NCBI GenBank assembly: GCA_022508345.1
Contig: JAFLVK010000001.1
Span: 228,371 to 292,370 of the forward strand
Direction of reading: 5' to 3'
Source: Clostridiales bacterium
Lineage (GTDB): Bacteria; Bacillota; Clostridia; Christensenellales; CAG-314
Length of the DNA stretch: 64,000 nucleotides
Shown here: positions 33,092 to 41,510 of the stretch, piece by piece
Position numbering within the stretch: position 1 is the stretch's first letter
Layout of the letters: each line of letters starts with the position of its first letter
Notes under the pieces: model-generated
Told to the model about the DNA's origin: nothing
What the model saw: only the letters and a program-made list of their open reading frames with translations
The model's database searches: none
Translations under genes and position numbers: made by a program

Positions 33092-33529
33092 ATGAAAGTA
33101 CTACTACTCGCCGACGTAAAAGGTCAAGGAAAAAAGGGAGAAATAATCAACGTATCGGACGGATATGCAAATAACTTTTTGTTCAAAAAGGGGTTAGGCG
33201 TTGTTGCCACTGCGGACAAGATCAACTCCGTTGACATACACAACAAGGCTGTGGAAAAGCAAAAGGCAGCCGAACGTCAAAAGGCGCAGGAGGACGCAAA
33301 CAGGCTGAAAGGTCAAACTGTGAAGATTACCTCCTCCACAGGCGCGCAGGGCAAGATGTACGGCAGCATCACCAACAAGGAAATTGCCGAAGAGCTCACA
33401 AAAATGGGCTTCCCCGTTGACAAAAAACAGGTTGTACTAAAGGACCCCATCCGTCAAAAGGGCAACTACACCGTTACCGTGAAGATGTACACGGAGATTT
33501 CCACTACCGTTAACGTCATCGTAGAGTGA
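33092..33529 (+). CDS. rplI: Ribosomal protein bL9
   Basis: 145 residues. The N-terminal rRNA-binding domain [40 protein letters not shown] is a textbook L9 start, followed by a long connecting helix (about 45-75, rich in K, Q and A) and the C-terminal domain ending [19 protein letters not shown]. In many Firmicutes rplI lies beside dnaB and a GdpP gene; here it stands alone with its own promoter and terminator. GGAGAC precedes the ATG. Confidence 0.95.
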   Translation: MKVLLLADVKGQGKKGEIINVSDGYANNFLFKKGLGVVATADKINSVDIHNKAVEKQKAAERQKAQEDANRLKGQTVKITSSTGAQGKMYGSITNKEIAEELTKMGFPVDKKQVVLKDPIRQKGNYTVTVKMYTEISTTVNVIVE

Positions 33530-33541
33530 AACAATTGCTCA

Positions 33542-33572
33542 GACCTTCTTGCGTAAAGGAGGTTTTTTCTTT
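33542..33572 (+). terminator. Terminator after rplI
   Basis: ACCTTCTT-GCGTA-AAGGAGGT followed by TTTTTCTTTT; one mismatch in the stem. Confidence 0.65.
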
Positions 33573-33681
33573 TAAGTTTGTTTTAATTTATTTTTTTTAC
33601 AATTACTGTACAAAATAGTAAGCAAATGTTAAACTTATATGTAATCACAGGCGTTAGCAAACGCACTGAATGGAGCAGTAA

Positions 33682-34788
33682 ATGCAAATTGTACAGGTAA
33701 ACAAAAGCTTAATAAAGAGCTTTGTCGATTTCCCCGACCGACTGTATGCCGGCGACGACAAATACGTGCCCTACATGAAGGGAGACTTGACAAAGACACT
33801 CAACAAACTGTTACTTAAAGAAAAAAGCTACGTTGCACTACTTGCCGTAGAGGGCAAAAAAGTGTTGGGACGGGTGTTATTTACCCTTAGCAAAAACAAG
33901 CAGCTGGGCACCGAAAAATGCGGCTTTTTCAGCATGTTCGAATGCGTAAACGACCAGGTTGTTTGCAACGAGTTGCTCAACGAAATGGTACGCATACTCA
34001 AACAATGGGGCGCGGAATACATTTCCGGCACTTACTTCCCCTACGATCAGGACAACCGCCGCGGAATACTTGTGGAGGGGTTCGACCGTGCACCGCTGAT
34101 ATTTACATCCTACAACAAAACCTATTACAGCGAGCTGCTCACATGTTACGGACTTAGCAAGCACGCCGACACGCTGGAATACAAGCTGGAAATTGACAAA
34201 ATTACCAGCTACGACAGGGTAAAAAAGGTAGCACAGTACGCAGAAAGAAAATTCAACTTCCGCGTGGACACGGTGGATTGGTCGCGGATAGAAGAGGACA
34301 TCAAGGACGTACACGCCGTCATGGAGGCATCCACAACGGACATTATTTACCAGGACGCACCGTCAATCGAAGCGTTGAAAAGCATTGTTGTAGGCTGGAA
34401 AAATTACCTCAACAAAGATTACCTGCTCATTGCGCGCAGTAACGACACAAATGAACCCTTGGGCGTTGTGATTGCACTGCCCGACTACTTCGAGGTGTTC
34501 AGAAAAATGCGCGGCAAGATGGATTTAAAGGGACTGATAACCTTTCAACGCGAACGCAAAAAGATTAAATCAGTGCGGGCTATCCTGCAGTACGTTATCC
34601 CCAAGTATCAGGCGCTGGGCGTGGCAATGTCACTGTACTTCAAGCTGTTTGAAACCATGGCGAACAACGGCGTAACGTATATGGAAGCCGGCACGATAAT
34701 GGAAAACAATGCGCAGTCCAACAATGCGTTAAAGGCAATTGGTTCGCAGCTTGCGCGCGTTTACCGAATTTACTACAAGGAGATTTGA
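33682..34788 (+). CDS. GNAT-fold protein of the YghO-like family
   Basis: 368 residues. The N-terminus FVDFPDRLYAGDDKYVPYMKGDLTKTLNK matches a conserved family of long GNAT-like proteins (YghO/COG-type) that starts with a motif of the form F-x3-P-x2-LY-x-D-x2-YVPP. Downstream, GFFSMFECVNDQVVCNELL and GFDRAPLIFTSYNKTYYSELLTCYG are further family features; the C-terminal half, GVAMSLYFKLFETMANNGVTYMEAGTIMENNAQS, has the acetyl-CoA-like motif. No defined substrate is known. The gene ends two bases before the ATG of the DUF819 membrane protein, so the pair forms an operon. Confidence 0.7.
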   Translation: MQIVQVNKSLIKSFVDFPDRLYAGDDKYVPYMKGDLTKTLNKLLLKEKSYVALLAVEGKKVLGRVLFTLSKNKQLGTEKCGFFSMFECVNDQVVCNELLNEMVRILKQWGAEYISGTYFPYDQDNRRGILVEGFDRAPLIFTSYNKTYYSELLTCYGLSKHADTLEYKLEIDKITSYDRVKKVAQYAERKFNFRVDTVDWSRIEEDIKDVHAVMEASTTDIIYQDAPSIEALKSIVVGWKNYLNKDYLLIARSNDTNEPLGVVIALPDYFEVFRKMRGKMDLKGLITFQRERKKIKSVRAILQYVIPKYQALGVAMSLYFKLFETMANNGVTYMEAGTIMENNAQSNNALKAIGSQLARVYRIYYKEI

Positions 34789-34790
34789 CA

Positions 34791-36008
34791 ATGACTACAC
34801 TGTGCACAGTATTGGCAATTGTTGCCATGCTTGCTGTACCCGCGTTTATACTGTGGCTCACCAAGAAAGTAAAATTTCTCAACTTTATCGGTGCAATTGC
34901 ACTGTGCTATGCACTGGGAATTGTAATTTCCGTGATACCTATCCCCTACGACAAGGGCACTACGGAAATGATAGCTTCCATCTTCGTTGCCATTGCAATA
35001 CCGCTTATTCTGTTCAGCTTCGATATTGTCAGCGTGAGATACCTTGCCAAGAAAACAATCATTTCCTTTGCGTTGGTTATTGCTTCGGCAGCTGTGATAT
35101 CCGTTGCGGCATTTTTCATTGCAAACGCGGCAGGGCTAAACAACGCCAGCCAGCTTTCCGGCATGACCACCGGCCTGTACACAGGCGGAACGCCCAACTT
35201 GATTGCAATAGGCACCAGTCTACTTGACGAAGCTAACCGCGACAATGTTATCGCTGCTGCACAACTGTCCGACTTTTTCGTAGGTGGCGTGTACTTCCTG
35301 TTGATACTGACGGTAATAAAGCCCATTTACCGCAAGATTCTCGGAGACAAAACCCCGAAGCAAGTTGCTACAGTGGCTGACGAAGTGGGTGCGGAAGAGA
35401 AAGCAACACTGGCGGAAAAGGCAGCTACCGAACAAAACACAGCAGGCGAATACGACTACAAGTCCATTCCCCGTGACAAAAAGTCAATAGGCAAGCTCAT
35501 TGGTGTTATTGCACTTGCAATCGGTTGCTTGGCAGTGGGCGCAGGCTTGGAGATACTTATCAACGGCAGCCTTGACGGTAGCTTGTTCATCATTCTAGCC
35601 GTTTCGATACTGGGCATTGCGTTCAGCTTTGTCAAGCCGATACGCCGTGTAAAGGGCTCATACCAGTGCGGACAGTACCTGATACTGATATTCTCACTGG
35701 GGCTGTCCATGAGTATTGATATTTACCAGCTGGCTGTGGAAATACTGCCAACACTACTGTTCTTTGCTTGTTCGCAGATTGCCGTGATACTATTGCACTT
35801 GCTGCTGTGCAAATTATTCAAAATCGACGCAGGTACGGCGCTCATAACAAGCACAGCGGGCATTTACGGTCCCCCGTTCATTGCACCCGTTGCCAACGCT
35901 TACGGCGACAGAGAGCTAATTGCGCCCGGCATCATTTGCGGCACCCTTGGACTTGCAATCGGCACACTGCTCGGCTTGGGTATAGGAAGCTTACTCGCAT
36001 TATTCTGA
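34791..36008 (+). CDS. DUF819 (YjcL-like) membrane protein
   Basis: 405 residues from the ATG at 34791; the TTG start in the track overlaps the ribosome binding site AAGGAG. About ten hydrophobic helices are arranged in two halves, and MTTGLYTGGTPNLIAIGTSL near 125 with TAGIYGPPFIAPVANAYGDRELIAPGIICG near 350 are the glycine-rich motifs of the DUF819 family, which resembles sodium-coupled or keto-acid transporters in topology. A charged loop around residues 195-235 (KQVATVADEVGAEEKATLAEK) separates the halves. Substrate unknown. Co-transcribed with the GNAT-like gene and ended by a terminator. Confidence 0.8.
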   Translation: MTTLCTVLAIVAMLAVPAFILWLTKKVKFLNFIGAIALCYALGIVISVIPIPYDKGTTEMIASIFVAIAIPLILFSFDIVSVRYLAKKTIISFALVIASAAVISVAAFFIANAAGLNNASQLSGMTTGLYTGGTPNLIAIGTSLLDEANRDNVIAAAQLSDFFVGGVYFLLILTVIKPIYRKILGDKTPKQVATVADEVGAEEKATLAEKAATEQNTAGEYDYKSIPRDKKSIGKLIGVIALAIGCLAVGAGLEILINGSLDGSLFIILAVSILGIAFSFVKPIRRVKGSYQCGQYLILIFSLGLSMSIDIYQLAVEILPTLLFFACSQIAVILLHLLLCKLFKIDAGTALITSTAGIYGPPFIAPVANAYGDRELIAPGIICGTLGLAIGTLLGLGIGSLLALF

Positions 36009-36045
36009 AATCAAACCAATCTAATAAAATATGTACATATATGCA

Positions 36046-36080
36046 AATGCTCACTTCATACACGAAGTGAGCATTTTTGT
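36046..36080. terminator. Bidirectional terminator
   Basis: AAATGCTCACTTC-ATACAC-GAAGTGAGCATTTTT between the convergent DUF819 and HTH genes. Confidence 0.85.
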
Positions 36081-36096
36081 TAAATATTTGTTTTTA

Positions 36097-36312
36097 TTAA
36101 AAGTCTGATAAGCCTAGTATATATTCAGGAGAAACATCAAGTACTTTGCACAATTTTGCAAAAGTATCAAGCGCAGGCATAGCTCTACCAGAGATATATT
36201 GCCCTACTGTCGGTTGCTTGACACCGATTTTATTAGCAATTTCCGTTTGTGTCAAACCACTCTGTCTTATCGCTTCCGCTAATCTCTCATGTATCTGTTG
36301 CAATGAAATCAT
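36097..36312 (-). CDS. XRE-family repressor (phage-repressor type HTH)
   Basis: 71 residues, one Cro/C1-type HTH: IRQSGLTQTEIANKIGVKQPTVGQYISGRAMPALDTFAKLCKVLDVSPEYILGL. The recognition helix is KQPTVGQYISG. AGAAGGAG lies before the ATG at 36312. It is divergent from the 147-residue gene, and the shared 126-base region holds three copies of TTATAGG-N5-CCTATAA, likely its operators. No C-terminal domain for dimerisation or cleavage is present. Repression of both genes is inferred from layout. Confidence 0.85.
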   Translation of the reverse strand: MISLQQIHERLAEAIRQSGLTQTEIANKIGVKQPTVGQYISGRAMPALDTFAKLCKVLDVSPEYILGLSDF

Positions 36313-36333
36313 ATGACATCTCCTTCTATTCCA

Positions 36334-36413
36334 TTTTATAGGAATAGCCTATAAAATTCTTGACTTATAGGCACCGCCTATGATACTATTTGCAATATAA
36401 GCATTGCCTATAA
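36334..36413. promoter_or_regulatory. Three evenly spaced operators of the divergent HTH pair
   Basis: Sites at 36334-36356 (TTTTATAGG-AATAG-CCTATAAAA, perfect nine-base arms), 36365-36383 (TTATAGG-CACCG-CCTATGA) and 36395-36413 (ATATAAG-CATTG-CCTATAA). Centres are 29-30 bases apart, about three helical turns. The middle site lies between TTGACT (36360) and GATACT (36382), a possible rightward promoter. Confidence 0.65.
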
Positions 36414-36438
36414 TTTATATTTTAAGGGGATTGATATT

Positions 36439-36882
36439 GTGATATGCAGTGAGGATTTCAAAAACAAATTTCACGCACTTATTGACCCACTCGGAATGTC
36501 ATCAAAAGAAAGTTGCGCTATGCTCATTGGAATACCGTTCGGCGCTTTTAACAATGCCTATAATTATGGAAAATTTCCACAAATCGACTACGGAATAGCC
36601 ATAGCGGAATTTTTCGGCGTTTCGCTGGACTTTTTATTTCGGGGAGCGGACGGAGAAATTAACAAATCTTCAAATATATTTTATATCAGGTTCAATAAAC
36701 TACTGGATACTTTAGAAGAAAAAGACAAATTAAAACAAGCAAAACTACTGGGGCTTCCACCTACTATATTTCACAATGCTTGCAGTGGTTTTTACCTGCC
36801 GGCAAAACTGGCAAAACAAGTTGCTGGTTTTTTCGGGGTGTCCGTTGATTTTTTACTTGGTCTAACGGACGAGAGGAATTAA
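36439..36882 (+). CDS. Protein with two tandem HTH-like repeats
   Basis: 147 residues from GTG at 36439, with AAGGGG upstream. The two halves are visibly related: SAMLIGIPFGAFNNAYN then IAEFFGVSLDFLFRGAD, and AKLLGLPPTIFHNACS then VAGFFGVSVDFLLGLTD. Each half keeps the scaffold of a Cro/C1-type HTH, including the final F-GVS-DFL segment seen in many XRE proteins. A tandem pair could bind two operator half-sites on its own, or act as a co-regulator. It is divergent from the HTH repressor and followed by a terminator. The family is not recognised and the function is unknown. Confidence 0.65.
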   Translation: MICSEDFKNKFHALIDPLGMSSKESCAMLIGIPFGAFNNAYNYGKFPQIDYGIAIAEFFGVSLDFLFRGADGEINKSSNIFYIRFNKLLDTLEEKDKLKQAKLLGLPPTIFHNACSGFYLPAKLAKQVAGFFGVSVDFLLGLTDERN

Positions 36883-37008
36883 AGGATAATCAATCTGATT
36901 GCGGTAAATTTTAGCTGGGAATAACGCGTGCATACCGAAATATAGAAGGTGAGAGTTTTGTGCGCAATACACTCACCTTTACCTTACCTTAATATCTAAA
37001 CACAAAAT

Positions 37009-37045
37009 AAAAAACTCACTTCGTAGATTGAAGTGAGTTTTTTTT
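37009..37045. terminator. Terminator for rplL and the tandem-HTH gene
   Basis: AAAAACTCACTTC-GTAGATT-GAAGTGAGTTTTTTTT; usable from both sides. Confidence 0.88.
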
Positions 37046-37067
37046 GATTAAATTTATTATTGTTAAA

Positions 37068-37442
37068 TTACTTAAGTTCAGCTTCAGCGCCTGCTTCGGT
37101 CAAAGTCTTAACGATACCTTCAGCAACGTCCTTGGGTTGAGCTTCCTTAACTGTTACGGGAGCGCTTTCAACCATGTTCTTAGCTTCAACAAGTCCAAGA
37201 CCTGTGAGTTCGCGAACGGCCTTGATAACAGCAATCTTGTTGCCGCCAACAGACTTCAAAACTACGTCGAATTCTGTCTTTTCTTCAGCTGCGGGAGCTG
37301 CGCCACCTGCTACTGCACCACCTGCTACTGCGATGGGAGCTGCTGCGCTTACGCCAAATTCTTCTTCGATAGCGTGTACAAGTTCGTTGAGTTCCAATAC
37401 AGAAAGAGCCTTGATCTCTTCAATAAATTTCTTTGTATCCAT
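37068..37442 (-). CDS. rplL: Ribosomal protein bL12
   Basis: 124 residues. The N-terminal dimerisation helices ([29 protein letters not shown]), a flexible alanine/glycine hinge ([21 protein letters not shown]) and the C-terminal factor-binding domain [36 protein letters not shown] are all present. It forms the ribosomal stalk with L10 and recruits EF-G and EF-Tu. Last gene of the rpmG-rplL cluster; it ends at a strong terminator. Confidence 0.97.
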   Translation of the reverse strand: MDTKKFIEEIKALSVLELNELVHAIEEEFGVSAAAPIAVAGGAVAGGAAPAAEEKTEFDVVLKSVGGNKIAVIKAVRELTGLGLVEAKNMVESAPVTVKEAQPKDVAEGIVKTLTEAGAEAELK

Positions 37443-37511
37443 TATTGTATATCTCCTATTTTAATTAGTTTGTGTTGTTTCCGCAAGGTGGAAACTGCCC
37501 TTTTTACAGGA

Positions 37512-38024
37512 TTATTGACCCTGTTTCTCGGCAACAGCGTTCAAAGCCACTGCCAATCCACGCATGGGCGCGGACAGTACAGATACCAACATTGCAAGCA
37601 ATGTTTCTCTGTTGGGAACATTAGCCATAGCGTCGCAAGTTGCAGCGTCGGCAAATTTCTTGTCGAACATACCGCACTTAACCTTCATCTTGCCGTACTT
37701 TTTGACAGCTTCAGCTGCTACCTTAGCTGGTGCGATAGCGTCACTAGTACCGAAAGCGAATGCGCTGGGGCCGTTCAAAGCTTCGTCAAATTCGGTGTAA
37801 CCAAGTTCGTTCAAAGCCTTTCTTACAAGTGTGTTCTTGAGTACCTTGTATTCAACGTCGTTCTTTCTGAACTCAGCGCGGAATTCGGTATCTTGAGCAA
37901 CGGTCAGTCCCTTGTAGTCGATGATAACGAAAGAATGACTGTTTTCGATAGTTTCTTTGATTTGTTGAACAATCTCTCTCTTCTCAAGCTGTGCAGGACT
38001 CAGATGACCTTCTTGATGTGCCAT
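37512..38024 (-). CDS. rplJ: Ribosomal protein uL10
   Basis: 170 residues. It anchors L12 dimers to 23S rRNA. The N-terminus holds SHSFVIIDYKGLTVAQDTEFRAEFRKNDVEYKVLKNTLVRKAL, the standard uL10 core, and the C-terminal helix MLVSVLSAPMRGLAVALNAVAEKQ binds L12 dimers. It is preceded by a 183-base leader with an attenuator hairpin, where L10 is known to bind in related bacteria. The 69-base gap to rplL is normal. Confidence 0.96.
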   Translation of the reverse strand: MAHQEGHLSPAQLEKREIVQQIKETIENSHSFVIIDYKGLTVAQDTEFRAEFRKNDVEYKVLKNTLVRKALNELGYTEFDEALNGPSAFAFGTSDAIAPAKVAAEAVKKYGKMKVKCGMFDKKFADAATCDAMANVPNRETLLAMLVSVLSAPMRGLAVALNAVAEKQGQ

Positions 38025-38075
38025 GATGTTTTGTTTCTCCTTGTTTATATTTTTACCCCATATCGACCTGGGGAA

Positions 38076-38205
38076 TAAAAAACCCTTGTACCGTACAAGC
38101 GTCAGTACAAGGGTAGGAGTCTAATTGAGACTGTAACCAAGTTGTACCTCGGCAAGATTTACTGTTACTTGCTGTCTTTGGAACGGTTTGGGGTTTTGTA
38201 TTCAG
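38076..38205 (-). promoter_or_regulatory. L10 leader with attenuator hairpin
   Basis: Between rplA and rplJ the minus strand folds ACCCTTGTAC-TGACGCTTGTACG-GTACAAGGGT followed by TTTTTTA (38080-38114), an intrinsic terminator inside the operon. This is where Firmicutes place the L10(L12)4-binding leader that lowers rplJL transcription when the complex is in excess. The protein-binding fold itself was not verified. Confidence 0.65.
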
Positions 38206-38207
38206 TT

Positions 38208-38888
38208 TTACGATCTGTAAGTAACCTTGATGCCGGGGCCCATGGTTGTTGCAATAGCAACGGACTTGAGATATGTGCCCTTAGCTGCTGCGGGTTTAGC
38301 CTTGATGATAGCGTCCATGATTGTGGTTACGTTTTCAAGAAGCTTATCCTTACCGAAGGACTTTTTGCCGAAGATTACATGGCAGATAGCTTGTTTGTCA
38401 ACACGGTATTCAACCTTACCTGCTTTGACGTCGGAAATTGCCTTTGCAATGTCCATGGTAACGGTGCCGCTCTTGGGGTTGGGCATCAAGCCCTTGGGTC
38501 CCAAAACCTTACCCATACGACCTACAAGACCCATCATGTCGGGAGTTGTGATCATTACGTCGAAGTCGAACCAGTTTTCCTTTTGGATCTTGTCGATGTA
38601 TTCTTCTGCACCTACGTAATCTGCGCCGGCAGCAGTAGCTTCGTCAGCCTTTGCGCCCTTAGCGATTACCAATACGCGAACGGTCTTACCTGTTCCGTTG
38701 GGAAGCACCACTACGCCTCTTACCTGTTGGTCAGCGTGACGGGGGTCTACACCCAGCTTTACGTGAAGTTCCAATGTCTCGTCGAATTTAGCAGTTGCAA
38801 CCTCAAGTGCCTTTTCGATTGCTTCAGCCATGTCGTATTGTTTGCTCTTGTCGATTTGCTTTAAAGCGTCAACATATTTCTTTCCCAT
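38208..38888 (-). CDS. rplA: Ribosomal protein uL1
   Basis: 226 residues from the ATG at 38888 ([20 protein letters not shown]); AGGAGG lies nine bases upstream, and the 18 extra residues in the track overlap rplK and are rejected. The uL1 signatures [31 protein letters not shown] and the C-terminal [10 protein letters not shown] are present, as is the central [33 protein letters not shown] that binds 23S rRNA. It forms the L1 stalk, which moves deacylated tRNA out of the E site, and can repress its own operon. Ten bases separate it from rplK. Confidence 0.96.
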   Translation of the reverse strand: MGKKYVDALKQIDKSKQYDMAEAIEKALEVATAKFDETLELHVKLGVDPRHADQQVRGVVVLPNGTGKTVRVLVIAKGAKADEATAAGADYVGAEEYIDKIQKENWFDFDVMITTPDMMGLVGRMGKVLGPKGLMPNPKSGTVTMDIAKAISDVKAGKVEYRVDKQAICHVIFGKKSFGKDKLLENVTTIMDAIIKAKPAAAKGTYLKSVAIATTMGPGIKVTYRS

Positions 38889-38898
38889 AATGCGCCTC

Positions 38899-39324
38899 CT
38901 AGTCCACAACGGTAACGCCCATACTGCGCGCCGTTCCTGCAATCATCGAGCAAGCTGACTCGAGTGATGCTGCGTTAAGGTCAACCATCTTGAGCTTTGC
39001 AATTTCTTCGATTTGAGCCTTAGTGATCTTAGCTACCTTCGTCTTGTTGGGTACTGCGCTACCGCTTTCAATTCCGCAAGCCTTCTTGATAAGCACGGGT
39101 GCGGGCGGAGTCTTCAATACGAATGTGAAGCTGTGGTCTTGATAAATTGTTACAATTACAGGAATGATAAGTCCTGCTTTGTCTTGTGTTCTTGCGTTGA
39201 AGTCCTTGGTGAATGCGGGAATGTTAATTCCGTGAGGACCGAGCGCAGAACCTACCGGGGGTGCCGGTGTAGCCTTGCCGGCAGGAAGTTGAAGTTTAAC
39301 AACTGCCGATACCTTTTTTGCCAT
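38899..39324 (-). CDS. rplK: Ribosomal protein uL11
   Basis: 141 residues, exactly the typical length. The N-terminal domain [36 protein letters not shown] is the binding site of thiostrepton-type drugs with 23S rRNA helix 43-44; the C-terminal domain with [21 protein letters not shown] binds the rRNA. It is needed for RelA-type stress sensing on the ribosome. A good AGGAGG precedes the start. The next upstream gene, nusG, ends 102 bases away. Confidence 0.97.
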   Translation of the reverse strand: MAKKVSAVVKLQLPAGKATPAPPVGSALGPHGINIPAFTKDFNARTQDKAGLIIPVIVTIYQDHSFTFVLKTPPAPVLIKKACGIESGSAVPNKTKVAKITKAQIEEIAKLKMVDLNAASLESACSMIAGTARSMGVTVVD

Positions 39325-39426
39325 GGTGAGTTCCTCCTTTTCGTGGTTGTAGCGAAACTGTCCCTAATTAAATTTAAACAGCCTCTCCCATTTACCTGTA
39401 AAGCGACAGGCGGCGCAAAAATTTAA

Positions 39427-39984
39427 CTATTCCCCGTCGGTATTTTCCACTACTACGGGATTAGCAATCTTTTCCAATTGAATAAAGTCCATATCAACGG
39501 CTGTTTCGCGACCAAACATGTTCAACACTACCTTTGCCTTTTGACGGGCAAGGTCAATCTCCTTGATAACGCCAACCAAGCCTTCAAAGGGGCCGGAAAT
39601 GACCGTTACATTGTCGGAAACCTGCATTGTGAAGTCCACAACAGGGTCTTCAAGGCGCAAACGCTTCACTTCGTCCTCTTCAAGGGGCCAAGCCTTACCG
39701 TTGGGGCCGACAAAACCCGTAACTCCGCGAGTGTTCGTCAACATGAACCAAAGCTGTGAAGAATAGATAAGCTTTATAAACACGTATCCGGGCATAACCT
39801 TGGCTTCGTACGCCTTGCGCTTACCGTTTCTTTCCTCAATAAGCGTTTCGGTGGGAATCTTGGTGTCCAAAATGACATCCTGCAAATTGCCGTTTTCCAC
39901 CATTTGCTCGATGCTCTTCTTTACCAAGCTTTCATAGCCCGAATATGTGTGCAATATATACCACTTTGCTTTCTCTTTGCTCAT
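39427..39984 (-). CDS. nusG: Transcription elongation factor NusG
   Basis: 185 residues. The NGN domain that binds RNA polymerase runs from KWYILHTYSGYESLVKKSIEQM to GVTGFVGPNGKAWPLEEDEV, and the C-terminal KOW domain VTVISGPFEGLVGVIKEIDLARQKAKVVLNMFGRETAVDMDFIQLEKI links polymerase to ribosome (S10) or Rho. Length and order are those of a normal NusG, without an inserted third domain. It follows secE after nine bases. Confidence 0.96.
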   Translation of the reverse strand: MSKEKAKWYILHTYSGYESLVKKSIEQMVENGNLQDVILDTKIPTETLIEERNGKRKAYEAKVMPGYVFIKLIYSSQLWFMLTNTRGVTGFVGPNGKAWPLEEDEVKRLRLEDPVVDFTMQVSDNVTVISGPFEGLVGVIKEIDLARQKAKVVLNMFGRETAVDMDFIQLEKIANPVVVENTDGE

Positions 39985-39993
39985 ACCTTATTA

Positions 39994-40209
39994 CTAGGAC
40001 ATCAACGACACAAGGAACGCAAACAGTGCGTCTACGCCGAAGATAATTACCGCAAAGAACAAAACTACAAGCAAAACGATACCTGTATTTTTCAATACGG
40101 TCTTGAAATTGGGCCAAGATACCTTTTTAAGTTCTGACCAACTTTTTACAAAAAACGCGCCAAGTCTCTTGAACAGATTGGGTTTTTTTGCCTTAGCTTG
40201 AGCTGCCAT
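39994..40209 (-). CDS. secE: Preprotein translocase subunit SecE
   Basis: 71 residues from the ATG at 40209 (MAAQAKAKKPNLFKRLGAFF); the 19 extra residues in the track overlap the rpmG end. One membrane helix (TGIVLLVVLFFAVIIFGVDALFAFLV) follows the amphipathic segment FVKSWSELKKVSWPNFKTV, the conserved SecE motif that clamps the two halves of SecY. It is the short, single-helix form of Firmicutes. It sits between rpmG and nusG, the standard position. Confidence 0.95.
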   Translation of the reverse strand: MAAQAKAKKPNLFKRLGAFFVKSWSELKKVSWPNFKTVLKNTGIVLLVVLFFAVIIFGVDALFAFLVSLMS

Positions 40210-40220
40210 AGTATCACTCC

Positions 40221-40388
40221 TTACTTGGATTCTCTGTGAGTTGTGTGCTTTTTGCAGAATCTGCAATACTTGTTACGTTCAAGTCTGTCAGTTGTGGTTT
40301 TGCCGTTCTTGAAAGTGTCGTAATTGCGTTGTTTGCACTCGGTGCAAGCAAGAACAACCTTCACTCTGTTACCTTTTTTCGCTGCCAT
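40221..40388 (-). CDS. rpmG: Ribosomal protein bL33, zinc-binding form
   Basis: 55 residues from the ATG at 40388 ([23 protein letters not shown]); the start in the track lies in the leader. Four cysteines in CTEC and CRFC make this the zinc-binding version, which in Firmicutes is often used when zinc is plentiful while a cysteine-free copy replaces it during starvation. GGAG lies before the start. First gene of the seven-gene rpmG-secE-nusG-rplKAJL cluster. Confidence 0.95.
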   Translation of the reverse strand: MAAKKGNRVKVVLACTECKQRNYDTFKNGKTTTDRLERNKYCRFCKKHTTHRESK

Positions 40389-40475
40389 ATAATCTATTCT
40401 CCTGTGTTGCGTAAGCGGGGAAAAATCCACTTTTTTTGCACGCAAAAAATTACACCCCTTACGGAATGCTAGTTA

Positions 40476-40504
40476 ATAATACCATATTTGTGCATCGATG
40501 TCAA
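40476..40504 (-). promoter_or_regulatory. Promoter of the rpmG-rplL cluster
   Basis: TTGACA, 17 bases, TATTAT on the minus strand, 88 bases before rpmG; near-consensus, as expected for a ribosomal operon. Confidence 0.8.
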
Positions 40505-40576
40505 CGATATTTAAGACATTTGGCAACTAAAATTGCCGCTTGACACCCCTCTGCAATGTATAAAACGGGTAATTTA

Positions 40577-40605
40577 TTGACTGTTTTTAATTTGTAGTAT
40601 ATTAT
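40577..40605 (+). promoter_or_regulatory. Promoter of the 241-residue membrane protein gene
   Basis: TTGACT, 17 bases, TATTAT; 53 bases before the start. Confidence 0.65.
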
Positions 40606-40657
40606 TATAATGTTATCATTTAAAAGTATATATCATAGTTAACATCAAGGAGTATAT

Positions 40658-41383
40658 ATGATAGACGAAAACAAGCCATGCCTGCGCCTGCGCAACCAAA
40701 CAACGCGCGCGGAGGAAACGTACTGCAAGTATTACCTGAAAAATTTTCGCGGATACATCAAGCACGTATTCATAAATTTCCAAGCCATCGGGCTGTTTGT
40801 TATGGCGCTAGCCATTGTTGCGACAATTACACTAGTGTTACCTAATCTAATGGAAGGCGACGATGACATTATGCCTTGGATTATTGCGTACGCATTTCTG
40901 TTTATATCGGTGTTCTTTTACATATACTTTACAGTCCAAAAATTGTGGTTTTGGAAATACGCAAAATACGTCGTTGTTACCAACGAAGGCATTTGGATAA
41001 TGTATTACAGCACCTTTTGGTGGGGCGTAGATTTTAGGGGTAAAAAGCATTTTTGGAATCCGTCTTGGTCGTATTATACTTGGAACGAGATAAAAATCAC
41101 ATCTGACGACAGCGCCCGCCCAAGAAGCCCTGTCAAATTGGGAAATATGGAAGACGACTTCGACCACGCAGTAACAAAGTCCACTCAACTGACAAGTTTG
41201 TACTTGACGCGTTTTGACGGCGTGCAACAAATACACTTCCTTGAAGAACAAGATGCGAACGAAATACTTGCCTACGCCAAGGAACAACAGAAACGCAAAA
41301 AGCGCAAAAAGAAGGATATGGAAATAATAGTAGAAGAATACGACAAGATACCGGACGAATATATAAATGACGACGAGCCATAG
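40658..41383 (+). CDS. Two-helix membrane protein of unknown function
   Basis: 241 residues. Two membrane helices (AIGLFVMALAIVATITLVLP near 42-61 and WIIAYAFLFISVFFYIYFTV near 74-93) are followed by a 100-residue segment starting KYAKYVVVTNEGIWIMYYSTFWWG, which resembles a bacterial PH-like membrane-associated domain. The C-terminus has a lysine/arginine run (KEQQKRKKRKKKDME) and an acidic tail. No named family is recognised. It is a single-gene unit. It and the other PH-like and YcxB-like proteins in this window share a two-helix plus cytosolic strand-rich layout. Confidence 0.65.
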   Translation: MIDENKPCLRLRNQTTRAEETYCKYYLKNFRGYIKHVFINFQAIGLFVMALAIVATITLVLPNLMEGDDDIMPWIIAYAFLFISVFFYIYFTVQKLWFWKYAKYVVVTNEGIWIMYYSTFWWGVDFRGKKHFWNPSWSYYTWNEIKITSDDSARPRSPVKLGNMEDDFDHAVTKSTQLTSLYLTRFDGVQQIHFLEEQDANEILAYAKEQQKRKKRKKKDMEIIVEEYDKIPDEYINDDEP

Positions 41384-41410
41384 CCTCGTCGTTTTTTTTA
41401 GATTTGAGTA

Positions 41411-41439
41411 TTGACAAACACTATTTTTTAGTTTAGAAT
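41411..41439 (+). promoter_or_regulatory. Promoter of cdd
   Basis: TTGACA, 17 bases, TAGAAT; 72 bases before the start. Confidence 0.65.
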
Positions 41440-41510
41440 AGTATCCCCATCGATTAGGGCATGAATTACTTAGAATATATCCATTAAATACTGCATAAAA
41501 GAGGTACACT

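Noticed and set aside
37044-38864. Plus-strand ORFs of 344 and 240 residues opposite ribosomal genes
   Set aside because: Antisense of rplL, rplJ and rplA, which are certain.
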